From the NCBI GenBank assembly GCA_020064725.1, contig JAGTWJ010000017.1, forward strand, positions 4,588,001 to 4,652,000: a DNA stretch of 64,000 bases, read 5' to 3'. The notes under the pieces are model-generated. The model made no database searches, was not told where the DNA came from, and saw only the letters and a program-made list of their open reading frames with translations. A program made the position numbers and the translations under genes. This DNA is from Drechslerella dactyloides. Lineage: Eukaryota; Ascomycota; Orbiliomycetes; Orbiliales; Orbiliaceae. Positions 45,287 through 56,017 of the stretch are shown one piece after another (within the stretch, counting starts at the first letter, position 1; the number at the start of each line of letters is the position of its first letter).

Positions 45287-46346
45287 TCGTGTTGAGTACG
45301 ATCTGATATCGAAGTTGATGTGTCGGTTGCACCGCTGAGCTGGTGGCCGCGTGTGGTACACCGGTCTGCGGTTTATGAGTCAACCTGACGGCACGCTAGA
45401 GGAGCTGAATGGTCCTCCCACTATCGATATCTATTCGCCATACGGCTTCGAGAAGAACCCATTCCACGACAAAATGATCGTAACGGCCCAGCTCTCGATC
45501 TGGTCAGCTTGTATAAATGCATGCGTTACCTGTATAGCACCCGGTGTCGAGGCTACGTTACCTGTGCGTAATGCAAGGTCGCACAGCAAGCAGCATCCCA
45601 GCAAGGTCGCAGTCGTGCCTCCGGAGCCCTGACGAATTCGAGCCATCCACCGCTGCGGCATGAATCAACCCAAGCCAAGTCAATTCAGTGAATCCTGCAC
45701 AACATCCCTCGACATCGTTCAATCGATCACGTCGAGTGCGCCTCGCACCAGTCTGCGGAAATCCGTACCTACGTTCGAATTAGGGGTACCGGACCCGCAT
45801 CAATAGAAAAACCCGGCGTTCGAATCCGCATTGCATTCACGACGTGAACGGTCGCACAACGCATTGTCCTTGCGAAACCGTCGCGAATCCAGCAGCTGCG
45901 GTGCGGCCAGCGCAGGGTCTCGCGTGGTACAGATTCTGGCGGACGAGCAGTTTGGGCCAGTCTCACGGTGAATCCGAACCTCCAGCACCCTTCACCGCCT
46001 TGATTTCGCATATCGAGGATATATTATATATTCTAGATCCCTCTGCGCATCTGAAAAGGATCCATAGAACGCATTTCCACACGATTAATTTTCTAGAATG
46101 ATTACAAGGCTTTCGATCGATTTGCCTGCGATATAATCCTTTATCTTCTCGCTGGCAGTATTTATTCTCTAGCCCTTCTATACATCTACATTCGAGCCTC
46201 ACAAGCACCGATTATAATTCCCACAATCTTTATCATATATACGTATATACACGCTATACTCCTGAGCAGCCGCAGAAGGCAATATCATACCATTTATAAA
46301 AAAACTTATATACCACTTACCTTAATCTTCACAAGCAAATCATAGA

Positions 46347-46685
46347 ATGCCGTGCAAGAACACCAATGTGGACCTCACCCGCGTGATGGACTCCTACCAC
46401 GACTTCAACCCGCGCGACGTCAGCCTGATGTCCAACGCCATCCTCCTGACCGACCCGACACAGCGACGGTCGCAGCAACGGGAAGAGCAGCGACAGCTCG
46501 CGAAGACGCTTTCCAGCCGGCTGTTCGGCTCGCCGCCGCCGGAGACGAAGCAGCCGTCGCTTATCGCGCGGATACGGGCTGCGCAGGCGGAGAGGGAAAA
46601 GGCTGTGGCGGAAGCGGTGAGGGAGTCGGAGACGACGCAGAAGATGGAGGCGCTGACGTTGGATGACGATGTGAAGGAGGCTTGA
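46347..46685 (+). CDS. Small MPC-family protein 8 (MPCK start, LIARIR tail)
   Basis: 112 aa, single exon, start ATGCCGTGCAAG. Begins MPCKNTNVDLTRVMDSYHDF, has a charged helical centre (REEQRQLAKTLSSRLFG), then PSLIARIRAAQ, the clearest example of the shared motif, followed by an acidic/charged extension (EREKAVAEAVRESETTQKME). The motif is therefore not always C-terminal. TTTATAAA lies about 50 bp upstream. No signal peptide or known domain. Confidence 0.75.
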   Translation: MPCKNTNVDLTRVMDSYHDFNPRDVSLMSNAILLTDPTQRRSQQREEQRQLAKTLSSRLFGSPPPETKQPSLIARIRAAQAEREKAVAEAVRESETTQKMEALTLDDDVKEA

Positions 46686-47284
46686 AACAATATATCTAAT
46701 CAGAATTCAGAGTGATATTACAGAGCGCTGGTAGAGTTACTGTTGAGATACCTTGTGATGGGATTGGGATGAGATTTACCTCCCTTGATTTGAATTGCAC
46801 GGCGTAAATGCATACAGTCTATTGTATATAAAAGCTTGAATGCAACATGAACACTCGTCTCGTAAGGACGGTAGCTTTGAAGCGGCGGAATTACTTTCTC
46901 TGTGCCTTACTTCCGTGCGGGGATGCCATCGAATATTCGAATATTAAAAGATTCTTTTTATCAAAAGATTCGGTTTCCGCTCAAGGGCGTTCGATGTACT
47001 CATGGGCGAGACTGAAGCGTGATAGAGATATTTGGTACAGGGGGTGTTGAGTTGGAGTGTGCAATTGATATTCGCAGGATCCAGGCGGTCTGCCTTGCCG
47101 CGGATATAAAGCGAGGTCGAACACACTACACACCACCCATTGGCAAAACATCAACCGCTCCTTCCGCACACAGCTTCAGCGGTGACGAATTCGACTTGCA
47201 GGCTCGTGTGGAGCGTACCTCCTTCCTTCACCTCGCGCATAGTCAATCCTCTGACCGTTCGACGCGACGGAATAGAGATTGAAC

Positions 47285-47710
47285 ATGCCCTGCAACCTAT
47301 ACTCCCACCTGCGCCTCGACAGGTCCGTCGACTTCATTGCCCTGCGAGACCCGCAAAACCTTGAAAAGCACATGAGCCAGGTCCTCCTCACCTGGCGCGA
47401 CCGGGAGCATCTGCTCGCCAACATCCACCTCTACAGCTCGATTCTGCGCCCGAAAGAGGGCGTCGAAAGCCCGAGCCTGATCCATCGGTTGCGTGCCGCG
47501 CAGCACCCGAATGCAACTGACGACAGCAAGAAGCGCGAGAGAGACGTCGACCATGATGGAGCGCAGGATACGAACGAGCGGAAGCGACTGAAGATGCGGA
47601 TTGATAACATTCAGGAGGATATCACGTCCGCTGTCTATCAAAATGGGATTACGAGGATGGCTGGTAAAAGAGCTGCGCGACTGCATCCCGCGGCCAGGGC
47701 TTTTGGCTAG
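47285..47710 (+). CDS. Small MPC-family protein 9 (MPCN start, LIHRLR motif)
   Basis: 141 aa, the longest member, single exon; ATG at 47285. Begins MPCNLYSHLRLDRSVDFIAL, then a helical centre (LLTWRDREHLLANIHLYSSI) and PSLIHRLRAAQ, almost identical to PSLIARIRAAQ of the previous gene. A strongly charged extension follows, with a basic cluster NERKRLKMR that could act as a nuclear signal (inference). The C-terminal ~25 residues are Ala/Arg-rich. TATAAA is 175 bp upstream. No signal peptide or known domain. Confidence 0.75.
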   Translation: MPCNLYSHLRLDRSVDFIALRDPQNLEKHMSQVLLTWRDREHLLANIHLYSSILRPKEGVESPSLIHRLRAAQHPNATDDSKKRERDVDHDGAQDTNERKRLKMRIDNIQEDITSAVYQNGITRMAGKRAARLHPAARAFG

Positions 47711-49186
47711 GAGGCCCGGGTGAAGCCATCGAGACGGAACAACCGACTCCAGATTGGCTCCAGTCGCCAAAGTGAATGGTCATGGGAGTGGCCAGCCATC
47801 GGAGGCCGAATCAGCGTCTAGCGGGTGAATCTCCAGAATCTTCAAGTGCTGGAATCGATGCTTGGCGCACGTGCCCTTGAGCTGCCCCTCGCATGGTGTA
47901 TGGCAATGTCCCCTCACGCCGGACCGGAGCTACTCACCCTGGCCTTCTATGCCTAAACATCTTGCTGCAGTGATAGTCTCCATCCGAGAGCCGGTTGATA
48001 TGGTTGAAGCATCCTGTATCTCCCGCGCTATCGGAGCCGTCCGCGATGAGCCCTGCAATGAAGGAGGGGCCGACGGCGGGCGAAAGGGGCCTCATGACGA
48101 GCGGCGTTGCTCCGGGGCCTCAAGGCTGGCATCGGCTTTACGTAACGTCAAACCAAGGCCCTCGGGCGTGTATATTAATCAAGATTCTCTACGGCGCATA
48201 AGCTCCGTCCGGAGCGTGCTTTATTATAAATTGGTCTCTCTGTCTAGATAATTCCTCTTTCTTCCCCCCCGTTCGTTCATTAGTACGGACTTACTTGATT
48301 CCTTGCGATAAATATTTCCTCGCACTCTCGACTCGCCGTTAACGTTGGAAGGCATGACACCGATCTCGTTTGCCGACCGGCTTCCTTGAGTTATTCTAGC
48401 TCCGGGTCCCATGACCGTACGCACGCACGCACGCACGAAACGCATTCAGATCATGCAGAATCCATCCAATGTATCTCGCTAGGACCCTCCACGTTTCGAC
48501 GCCAAAATGCCTCCAGTCTGCGGCTGGTTAGCAGACCGGCCGGACGGAGTCGACACCCTCAGGCGAGCTGATGGATGGATGGCAGAATGGCAGGCGGGTT
48601 GCAGCCCTCGATACCGGCCAGGGTCGACTTTTGTCATCCCAAGGACGCAAAGATGGAAGTACCCCATACATCAATACACGTATCCCTCAGCGATAACCCT
48701 CGCAAACAGGGCTGTCAACTGTGGGGGCCGCCCAGGCAGGCAGAACCTGCGACCGCGATCCAACATACATACTTAAGTACGTACCGACGCCAGCTTCAGC
48801 TCGACAGCCAATAGGCTATTTAGGCAACGCCAGGTGTCCACGATGGCAAAAATCCGGATTGGTCAGGCCAGGAGGCGGCACCTGCGATGTTGGCACGGTC
48901 GACGCTGCCCGCATGCCTGGCTAGCCAGTCAGCCCAAAGTGCCCTGCAGCTTTTGCTCTCGCGCACGGTCGACTTTTTTATTGCTGCTGCTGCAGCGCTC
49001 GATATATACCCTCCGTGCCGACCGCCCTTCTCCAGATTTTCCCCAGACTTTTCCCCTCATCACGCCGGTGTATTGATCACAGCTATCGCGGCCACCACCG
49101 TACATACCTCCATCGATCGATACTGCACCGTCCACGCTGCTATAGACCTAGATCATTCGGCACCGATATATACACATATCGACACA

Positions 49187-49438
49187 ATGCCCTGCACAGC
49201 GACCGCCTTCCCCTTCTTCGACCTCTACGAGGAAAGCATCCTCGGCATCCTCCCCTTCGAGCCCTCCGAAGCCTTCCTGCGCGCCCGCTTCCAGGAAACA
49301 ATCAACGAAGAGTACGCCATCCTCCGCGTCGAACAGATCTACCGCATGGAAGCGAGAGCCGAGCGACGGTCGTCGTCCGAGGAATCCGTCATCGAACGGT
49401 TACGAAGGGCGTCGGTGGAGGAGAAGGCTAGTGGTTAG
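49187..49438 (+). CDS. Small MPC-family protein 10 (MPCT start, VIERLR tail)
   Basis: 83 aa, single exon. Begins MPCTATAFPFFDLYEESILG, continues with a predicted helix (ARFQETINEEYAILRVEQIY) and ends SVIERLRRASVEEKASG, the shared tail motif in slightly altered form. TATATA boxes lie at 49003 and just before the ATG. Last plus-strand member of the array; downstream there is no gene for almost 2 kb. Confidence 0.75.
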   Translation: MPCTATAFPFFDLYEESILGILPFEPSEAFLRARFQETINEEYAILRVEQIYRMEARAERRSSSEESVIERLRRASVEEKASG

Positions 49439-51319
49439 TGCCTGGAGTCTGGTCGGCGGGTTGTCGTCATTTGCTGTTCCATCCAAGATTCTTGCGCGGT
49501 CGGGGCGGCGATCGTGAGCTTGATCGGGCAAGTTGCCCAAGCGAGCGAGCAAAATTCGGGGTTGTTAGCGAGGTTGCCCATGGCCACGCTGATGTCAGCC
49601 CGATAGATGCAGTGCATTTGAGTGCAGGTGGAGTGTCGGCTTCTTTTATATCTTTATTGTATCTGGGTCTAATTAAAATAATATCATCTTCTAAATACCC
49701 GGCCCGGTGTAACACTCCCACAAAGCGTAAAGGCTGTTGCAGATTTTGCTTGGCAAGACCTGTTCCAGTATGAATACATGGGTGATCACAAGGCAAGGAA
49801 TATGTATCGATAAGCTCTTACACGTCTACGTAAGGGCTCTCTGCAGGGTTCGAGTCAATGATACTTATTCCTAGACGGACTAAATATACCAGCAAGTACC
49901 GAATTAGAGCTTAAGAGCTCAGGATTACTAAAGTCGAGCCCTTAACGTGACCCTTCGGCCGCGTAGAGTGTTCAATAGGTCTTGCAGTCTGACAAGATAG
50001 AAGCTGCCATAGATAGCGTTCGCAGCGGGAGGATGCACATATGATGATATCCTAGAAATATTCTAATAGCTATTCTCTCGATATCTCAAGTAACACACCA
50101 CTGATGCGGGTTCTCGAATGACACTGATATGTTGCGGCATCCGCAGTATGATATCTCTATCTGTTAAATTCGAAAAGAAGCTGTAATAGAGTTCACATAT
50201 CTACGCAAGTACCGTTACTGATGTTCTATAGATCTGGATAAGTGCTGCACGCATCTGATATATTGAGGTCTTCGCTCGAGTCGTAGGCGTACCCGGCTAG
50301 TATACATATTTACTCTACTACTATCTCGGAGCCTGCAGAAAAATATAACATACAATATATGATGTTGATACTTTTGAATCCACCTGAACGTTTTTTTTCG
50401 AGCACGTACTCCTCCCCGTTACTCATGTCACAGACCGACGAAGATAATTACCCTCACGGTTTGCACTACCAAATGGAAAATAGTATCCTGGGCACGTATA
50501 CCCAAAACAACCACTAAGTCGGCATGTGGGATGATACAATAATTAATCGAGTACTTAGCTATGGTATACTCGAAAGAATGGCCATATGGAGCTAGTACTA
50601 TAGTACTACGTTGAGTTCGATAGGTCGACCTTGCCAATGTCTGCTGGGATATCGTATGCTCCTCCCGTCTATTCGAGCTCGCTCGACGAATCACTACTAA
50701 GTACTCGCAGCTATTCCTTCGTCATTTTCATCGCCAATACCACCATCATCGGTGGATTCGGCTTCATCTTTATCTTCGTTTTCGTATATAAAATGTAAAT
50801 TTTTTTTGATTGAATAGCTTTCTCTTATCATCCTTGTGTGACTTGTCGCAAGAGAACGAAACTTGACAGCCTCGACATAATCGTATTTTGGGTAGGTGTG
50901 TCGTGACTAGTAAAATGGAAACAGCTTGACCCACAACAGCATGCATGTGCATTCGACAACCTTTGTAAGAGGCGTCGATGAGATGACTGGAAATCATCTT
51001 GCTCACTTCTGAGACAAAATATGAAAGACAGAACCAAACGAACAGAGATAAAAGGAAAAAAGGAAATAGAAAAGAAAAACAACATACGAATAAAGCCCAA
51101 CAGCCAAGGCGGGAAAAGGACAAGCATAATTCAAGAAAAGAAAGACCGAGTAAGGAAAGACAGGACAAAGAAATGACAGGACACAATCAGTATGGGATAA
51201 AGGAGATACGTGAGACAAGTAGATACACGACGGAGATACAGAATGGAGGGAGGGCAGGACAAGGACACACAGAACGAAGGAAACCAAAACAAAGAAAGGT
51301 GAGTGACTGATCTATTTGT
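49439..51319. other. AT-rich gene-free stretch
   Basis: No gene supported. Purine-rich DNA (AGAACCAAACGAACAGAG-like) at about 51020-51300 produces overlapping low-complexity frames on both strands. Confidence 0.55.
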
Positions 51320-52058
51320 CGCGAATCTCCGATCAGCTTTAAAATCTCCGATTCAGGACTATTGCCCTCGTCGGGGTCTGCAGCGAGCCCTTTGATGGGT
51401 TTTTCAGTCGTGTAGTTGAAGATTCTCTTCCACTGCGACCAGACTGGCTCGCACCGCGGTTTCTGGGTGAGTGCGAGTTACATCCAGCTTTGTGCGTGGG
51501 GTTATTGCGACCTTCTATATACAATATTGCAAAGAGTAAGTCAGTCTAACGCTACTATTATAATTGTAGTTGGTATAATATAGACCTTTGTCTTGAAGAG
51601 TATGCTGCGGTCTGAGGTGGTCTCAAGGCAGACGTCGGGTCTGAAGGGCGAAGAATGTTGCTAGCGAGAGACGGCAACTGGCCGGACTTCATCCTTTGAG
51701 ATCCAGCTCACTAGAGCTTCTGCAAAGCCCTGCTGCAGGCTTTGTGACTCAGCACCATCTCGTTTGTGTAGACGTCTAGGGGCAGCAACTTGGAGCTTCC
51801 CAAGTCTAAGAACTGTGTATTCAATCTTCGGTTTACGTTAGCGGTGTCTGTCTTCGCGTGAGGGTGCCTGTCTTCAGGGTAATCATACTTTGTTTGAGTA
51901 ATGTCGTTTCTGAGGAGAGGGCTGCCGTCTGGTATCCACTGGAGACCTTTGCATCTGGCGTGCTGCACATGATTGGCCCTGCAGTATGTTTTCAAGAGCT
52001 TCAACCGTGCTGGCATTGTCGTAATTAGCAACGAAAACCATGAGGCTGGGACAGACAT
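51320..52058 (-). pseudogene. Decayed copy of the coiled-coil gene at 60.2-61.2 kb
   Basis: The whole stretch is recognisably homologous to the minus-strand gene at 60168-61161. The start reads MSVPAS then, one base out of frame, MVFVANYDNAS, against MSTSRLAVIVAKYDNLS in the other copy. The middle holds LGKLQVAAPRRLHKRDG, against LGNLQVAALRRLRKRAG, and ALVSWISK against VLVNWMNK. The last exon has LALTQKPRCEPVWSQWKRIF and EILKLIG, against LATLLTKQRFSPIREQWSRIF and EIVKLIG, interrupted by TAA. The intron lies at the same place with a similar sequence (AATATTGCAAAGAG against ATATTGTAAAGAG). Several frameshifts and stops mean it cannot encode the full protein. Much of the coiled-coil part is missing or unrecognisable. 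Confidence 0.8.
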
Positions 52059-55000
52059 GATGATGAAAGTCTCTGGTGATGGTCTGGGGACGGGGTAATG
52101 ACGAGGCTCCACTTTCCCCCGAGATGACCATCACTGAAATTGACATTTCTTATGACTACATCTTCGGATGAAGCTTGGAAGCACAAACATCATGATGAGG
52201 GGTGTGGGTATGTGAAGAGTGGGTGGGAGGATAGATTGGAAAGGATAGGTGACTTACCATGAGAGCAGAATACAAATGACTGGAGAGAGCAAGGAGGAAC
52301 CTCAAGGAAGGATCTGGTTTATGAGACCAAGCAAGGACAGCCTTGCCCAAATGTCAAGTCAGAAACCTGCAGGAGCCGGGTGTGGTATGAAGGAGGAAAG
52401 AAAGAGAAGCAGGAGCCGCATGTGCTGTTTCCCTTTTTATACTCCCCAGGCGGCAACACATGGGGCTGCTGCAAATTTTGAACAAGGTAAACCGCATCAA
52501 CCTAGTCTCAGGGCCAGCTGCCAACATCAACCAATAGGAAGGGGGTGTGGGCATCAAATTCAACTGTATTAGGACAGTCACAACGGCGCACAACCCTCGA
52601 GAGCTTTCACGCATTTACATTCATGTGTGCCGTTGCTAGGCGTCGAAATTCCCGCTTGATCGCATGAGTACATGTCCAACAAGTGACCGGAATCTGTGGG
52701 TTTCTACTCTGATACGCGGCTCAATAGCATTGACCTGAGATATTTGCCGGCCAACTAGCCGACGCGACGGAGAAGAGCTGACACGACAGAGCAAGCTCTG
52801 ATATTTGATTCCGAGACGCCAGCATCACTGCAATCGATCCTTAAAATATAGATCGTGGCAGACATTCTCCCGCATATATTTGAGCTCGCTGTTTACACCT
52901 TTACCTGATGTTTGAGCTACAAAATGTCTATCAGATTCTGGCTTCTTTTTCCTGTAGGATTGTTCCGCCATTCCGACATGCTCGAGACCGAGGCGAGTCT
53001 TGGTATCCATATAAAGAGCTGAGGCATCGGGAAAACTTGAATATCGTAGATCTAGATGGCTTGGTAACTTACTACCTCGTCTGAAAACTAGCTAGTATTT
53101 TGTGCTGGCGGATACAATATATAGGGAGCTGACAGCTGCCATTTCATGGACTAGCATGTCTACTTCACAGTTAGAGGAGGGAATCTGGTTTACGACAAGA
53201 CTGGCGTCATCAATCATGATTATTTGAGCTCAAGGCAATCTAGATCATCAAAAAGAGACATTTGTGCGCACACCGACCCGACGTTCATCGGTTCAGCTGT
53301 CTATATACATGGACGTTCGAACTGGAACTGTATGGGTTTGGCTTGCGAGACCATTTCGAACCTGATTAACACGAGAACAGAAAAACGGTCGTCTCCTATG
53401 CAGTTTCGGTGACTTCATAATATGTTAGCCAGTTTACTTAGTTACAATAGATAGGATGTGAAATACCTTTGAAGCGTGATGGACTGTATTGGGGCAAGAC
53501 CACATCAGACATACTGGATTGACTAAATCCCTGATGTGGGACTATTGAAGTGTGGACGGTTCTGCAGGAATATTCACTGAACAGCTGTATCGATGTTTCT
53601 TTGGTGATGCTATACACTTGATCAGTGACAAGGTTTCGACATGTTATCGGAATCAGGAAGGAGGGAGAGCTCGAGAGAGTGGGCTGACTTACAACATGCA
53701 ACACAAGGAAGGATTTTAGAAATGCCCAAAGACCTGCTAGGGGTGTCTAGGCAGGTTGAGGATGGTGCGCGAAGATTACACTTATCACGGGAGACTAGAA
53801 CACCTTAGTCATAGATGTTGAGTTCTCAACCATGATTTGGTCTAGCCCAGCGAATTAGAACGTATCGACTGAAGACCAGAAGATAGATTGACGTCGTTAT
53901 TACTCACCACATTCATATATATGCGCGATGGGAAATTGAGCAAGCGTCTTGCAAATAGGAGGATCTCTTCGCTTCCAGAGTTCAAGCCAGGAGAACGTGG
54001 CCTCGGGTTCCGCTTTCGGTTAGGCTGGTTCATGGGACGAGATCGATTAGTCTTCGAGGGAACAGGGACGCATCAGAGTGGTGTCATAATATATATGTAT
54101 ATTCATATGTATACGAATTGCATAGCGAAGTGCAGTATCGAGAGATGAGGTATATATAGTGAGGTGAGGTGTAGGATGGTGAAAGGAAGATGGAGAAGAA
54201 GTGAGGGGAAGGACCCCTTTTATAGTCCCAGTGCGGGGAGGGAATCTTGCAGATGGCGGTCATCTGAGCGTGCCAGTATTGGGGAGAAGCATCCGGAAAA
54301 TTCGTGTAGTCAGCTTGCACTTGTAGCTACCAGTTGCTGAGCTGTGCGTCTATCTCAAAACTTTCTAGGATGCTTGTTAGTTGATATTGTATGGCAATAC
54401 ATTACTGCATGAGGTCTGATTATACGTAAGTGCTGGGGGTTCTTTCGTGGAGTGGGGAATAGAGAGTGGAGAGTGGAGAGTTAAGGGATCCTAGATCCAT
54501 AGATTATAGAGGTGGGGTTGGCTTCGAAACGCTTCTGGCTCATGAGACAAGGTTGATCTATAGTTAGCCAATCGATACAGAATGGTTCCTGTAGAACCTG
54601 TAGTATAATAGAGTAATTGATTACTGGGGCATTCTGGACCCATGGGCTGCAATGCGAATCACAAAATTCTGGAATCAGATGACGTTTGTGGGTTAATAGT
54701 CGATCTGAAATGTAGGGCCGCTTGTGGCACCTGAGCAGCACGCGCGAATATATGGCCCGTTCTGGCAATCCTAGTCTGAAGTTATAATGGCCAGAACACG
54801 CGGCCGCACGGCCAGTAGTGGATAGTGATAGAAACTGAAGATATTGCTATATCGTGAATGATGAACTATAGTACTCAAGCTTCAATAGCATATATCTTAA
54901 GTCTTGTTCTTGCTATATCAGAGGCTGGAGTATTGTGGAACTCTTGGTACTAGAAGGGATATTCTTGGAAGCAGAACGAGGAGCTAATGTTACGAGACGT

Positions 55001-56017
55001 GTTAGCCGGATTACTGACACAGTAGCATAGGACTGCTGCACATATAGACATAACAATAGGGCAAAGCCCCTGTAATATATTCTAGAGCTTTTCTAGAGAA
55101 CGCGAAGCGTTGGAATAGTATAGGCTGTGGGAGAAGCCCTGGCACCAGCGCCGAGGCTGCACCGACCCGAGACAAAGAAAAACGCGTCGATATAGTTCCA
55201 TACAAAGCCAGCCACGTCTCCATAGCTTGATGATCCTCCCAAACCTTCATATTCTTCTCACCTTCCTGTAACTACTACCTCACTGCACTACAAAATCATC
55301 AGCCAAATCTACTGGTCATCATCAGGATCAAGTGGAAATCTGGACTTTCATCTGTAATTCCTATCTCCTGTAAGTTATACCCTATGGGAAACCTCTATCT
55401 CATCCTAGATTACTTACGTGTGCAGGAAAGCCCTCTGTGAACGTTCCTAGAACCGCTTTCCAAGTTCTCGCGAACAACATACGCGTCTACTGAAGCATAG
55501 AATACTTCTTGTTCAGCATCTTTCACAAGGTCTGAAGGTTTTACACGCCAATTCTGTTCCAACTTCGATACATAATCTTCCAGTAGGTAGAAGTACTGTG
55601 CATTTCTCTTCCTCTGCTTTTTAGGTAGTGTACAAGTCTGTAAACTGTGACTGTCCAGGTGACTCGTGAGCTTCCCTTACGAGCTTGCCGCGCGGGTGGA
55701 TCATATAATTCAGAGAATTTTCAACAAATATCATTGCATCTCATTCCTTATCTTCAGCCATTATCACGACCGCCTTTCTAGTAAATCTGCATACGATTCC
55801 CACGAAGCTAACCTTCATATATTCCAGATTCTTGCCAGGTTTCATCGGTCAACATTTTGCTCCTGCCGGCATCCCAACCCTAATCTTTACAAGGTTTCTA
55901 GCCTTTCAGCAGCAGCAGCAGCAATTCACAGACGACAATCACTGATACCGGTATACCATCCTGCTAGAATCTAAATGTAGGTTACATACTATCATCCTTT
56001 GAGCTCAAGCAAAGCTG
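52059..56017. other. Gene-poor region with TATA-type promoters and small frames
   Basis: TATA boxes in the minus direction occur at about 52431 (GTATAAAAAGG) and 54216 (CTATAAAAGG) in similar contexts. The second is followed by a 63-codon ATG frame (54033-53842, MNQPNRKRNPRPRSPG) with a GTGAGT donor inside; I cannot tell whether it is a gene. A 79-codon frame at 55250-55011 is likewise unproven. The last part is upstream of the helicase gene. Confidence 0.4.

Larger units (their letters stand above)
37137..49186. promoter_or_regulatory. Spacers of the MPC array with TATA-like boxes
   Basis: Spacers between the array genes range from 179 bp (43839-44017) to about 1.5 kb (47711-49186). TATA-like sequences stand upstream of several starts: TTATATAT near 37563, TTTATAAA near 38562, TTTATAT near 42993, TATATAAAG at 44809, TTTATAAA near 46294, TATAAA at 47105 and TATATA at 49003, mostly 110-240 bp before the ATG. 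Simple repeats occur (AATT near 41427, GATA near 43426, ACGC near 48421). No further coding frame in the spacers is supported. Confidence 0.5.

Noticed and set aside
49848..49868. GGTTCGAGTC word resembling a tRNA T-loop
   Set aside because: The flanking bases do not pair and no acceptor or anticodon arm can be drawn; no tRNA gene was found in the window.
55011..55250. 79-codon minus-strand ATG frame (MKVWEDHQAMETWL)
   Set aside because: No domain, no paralogue in the window and no splice support; could be a relic but cannot be shown.
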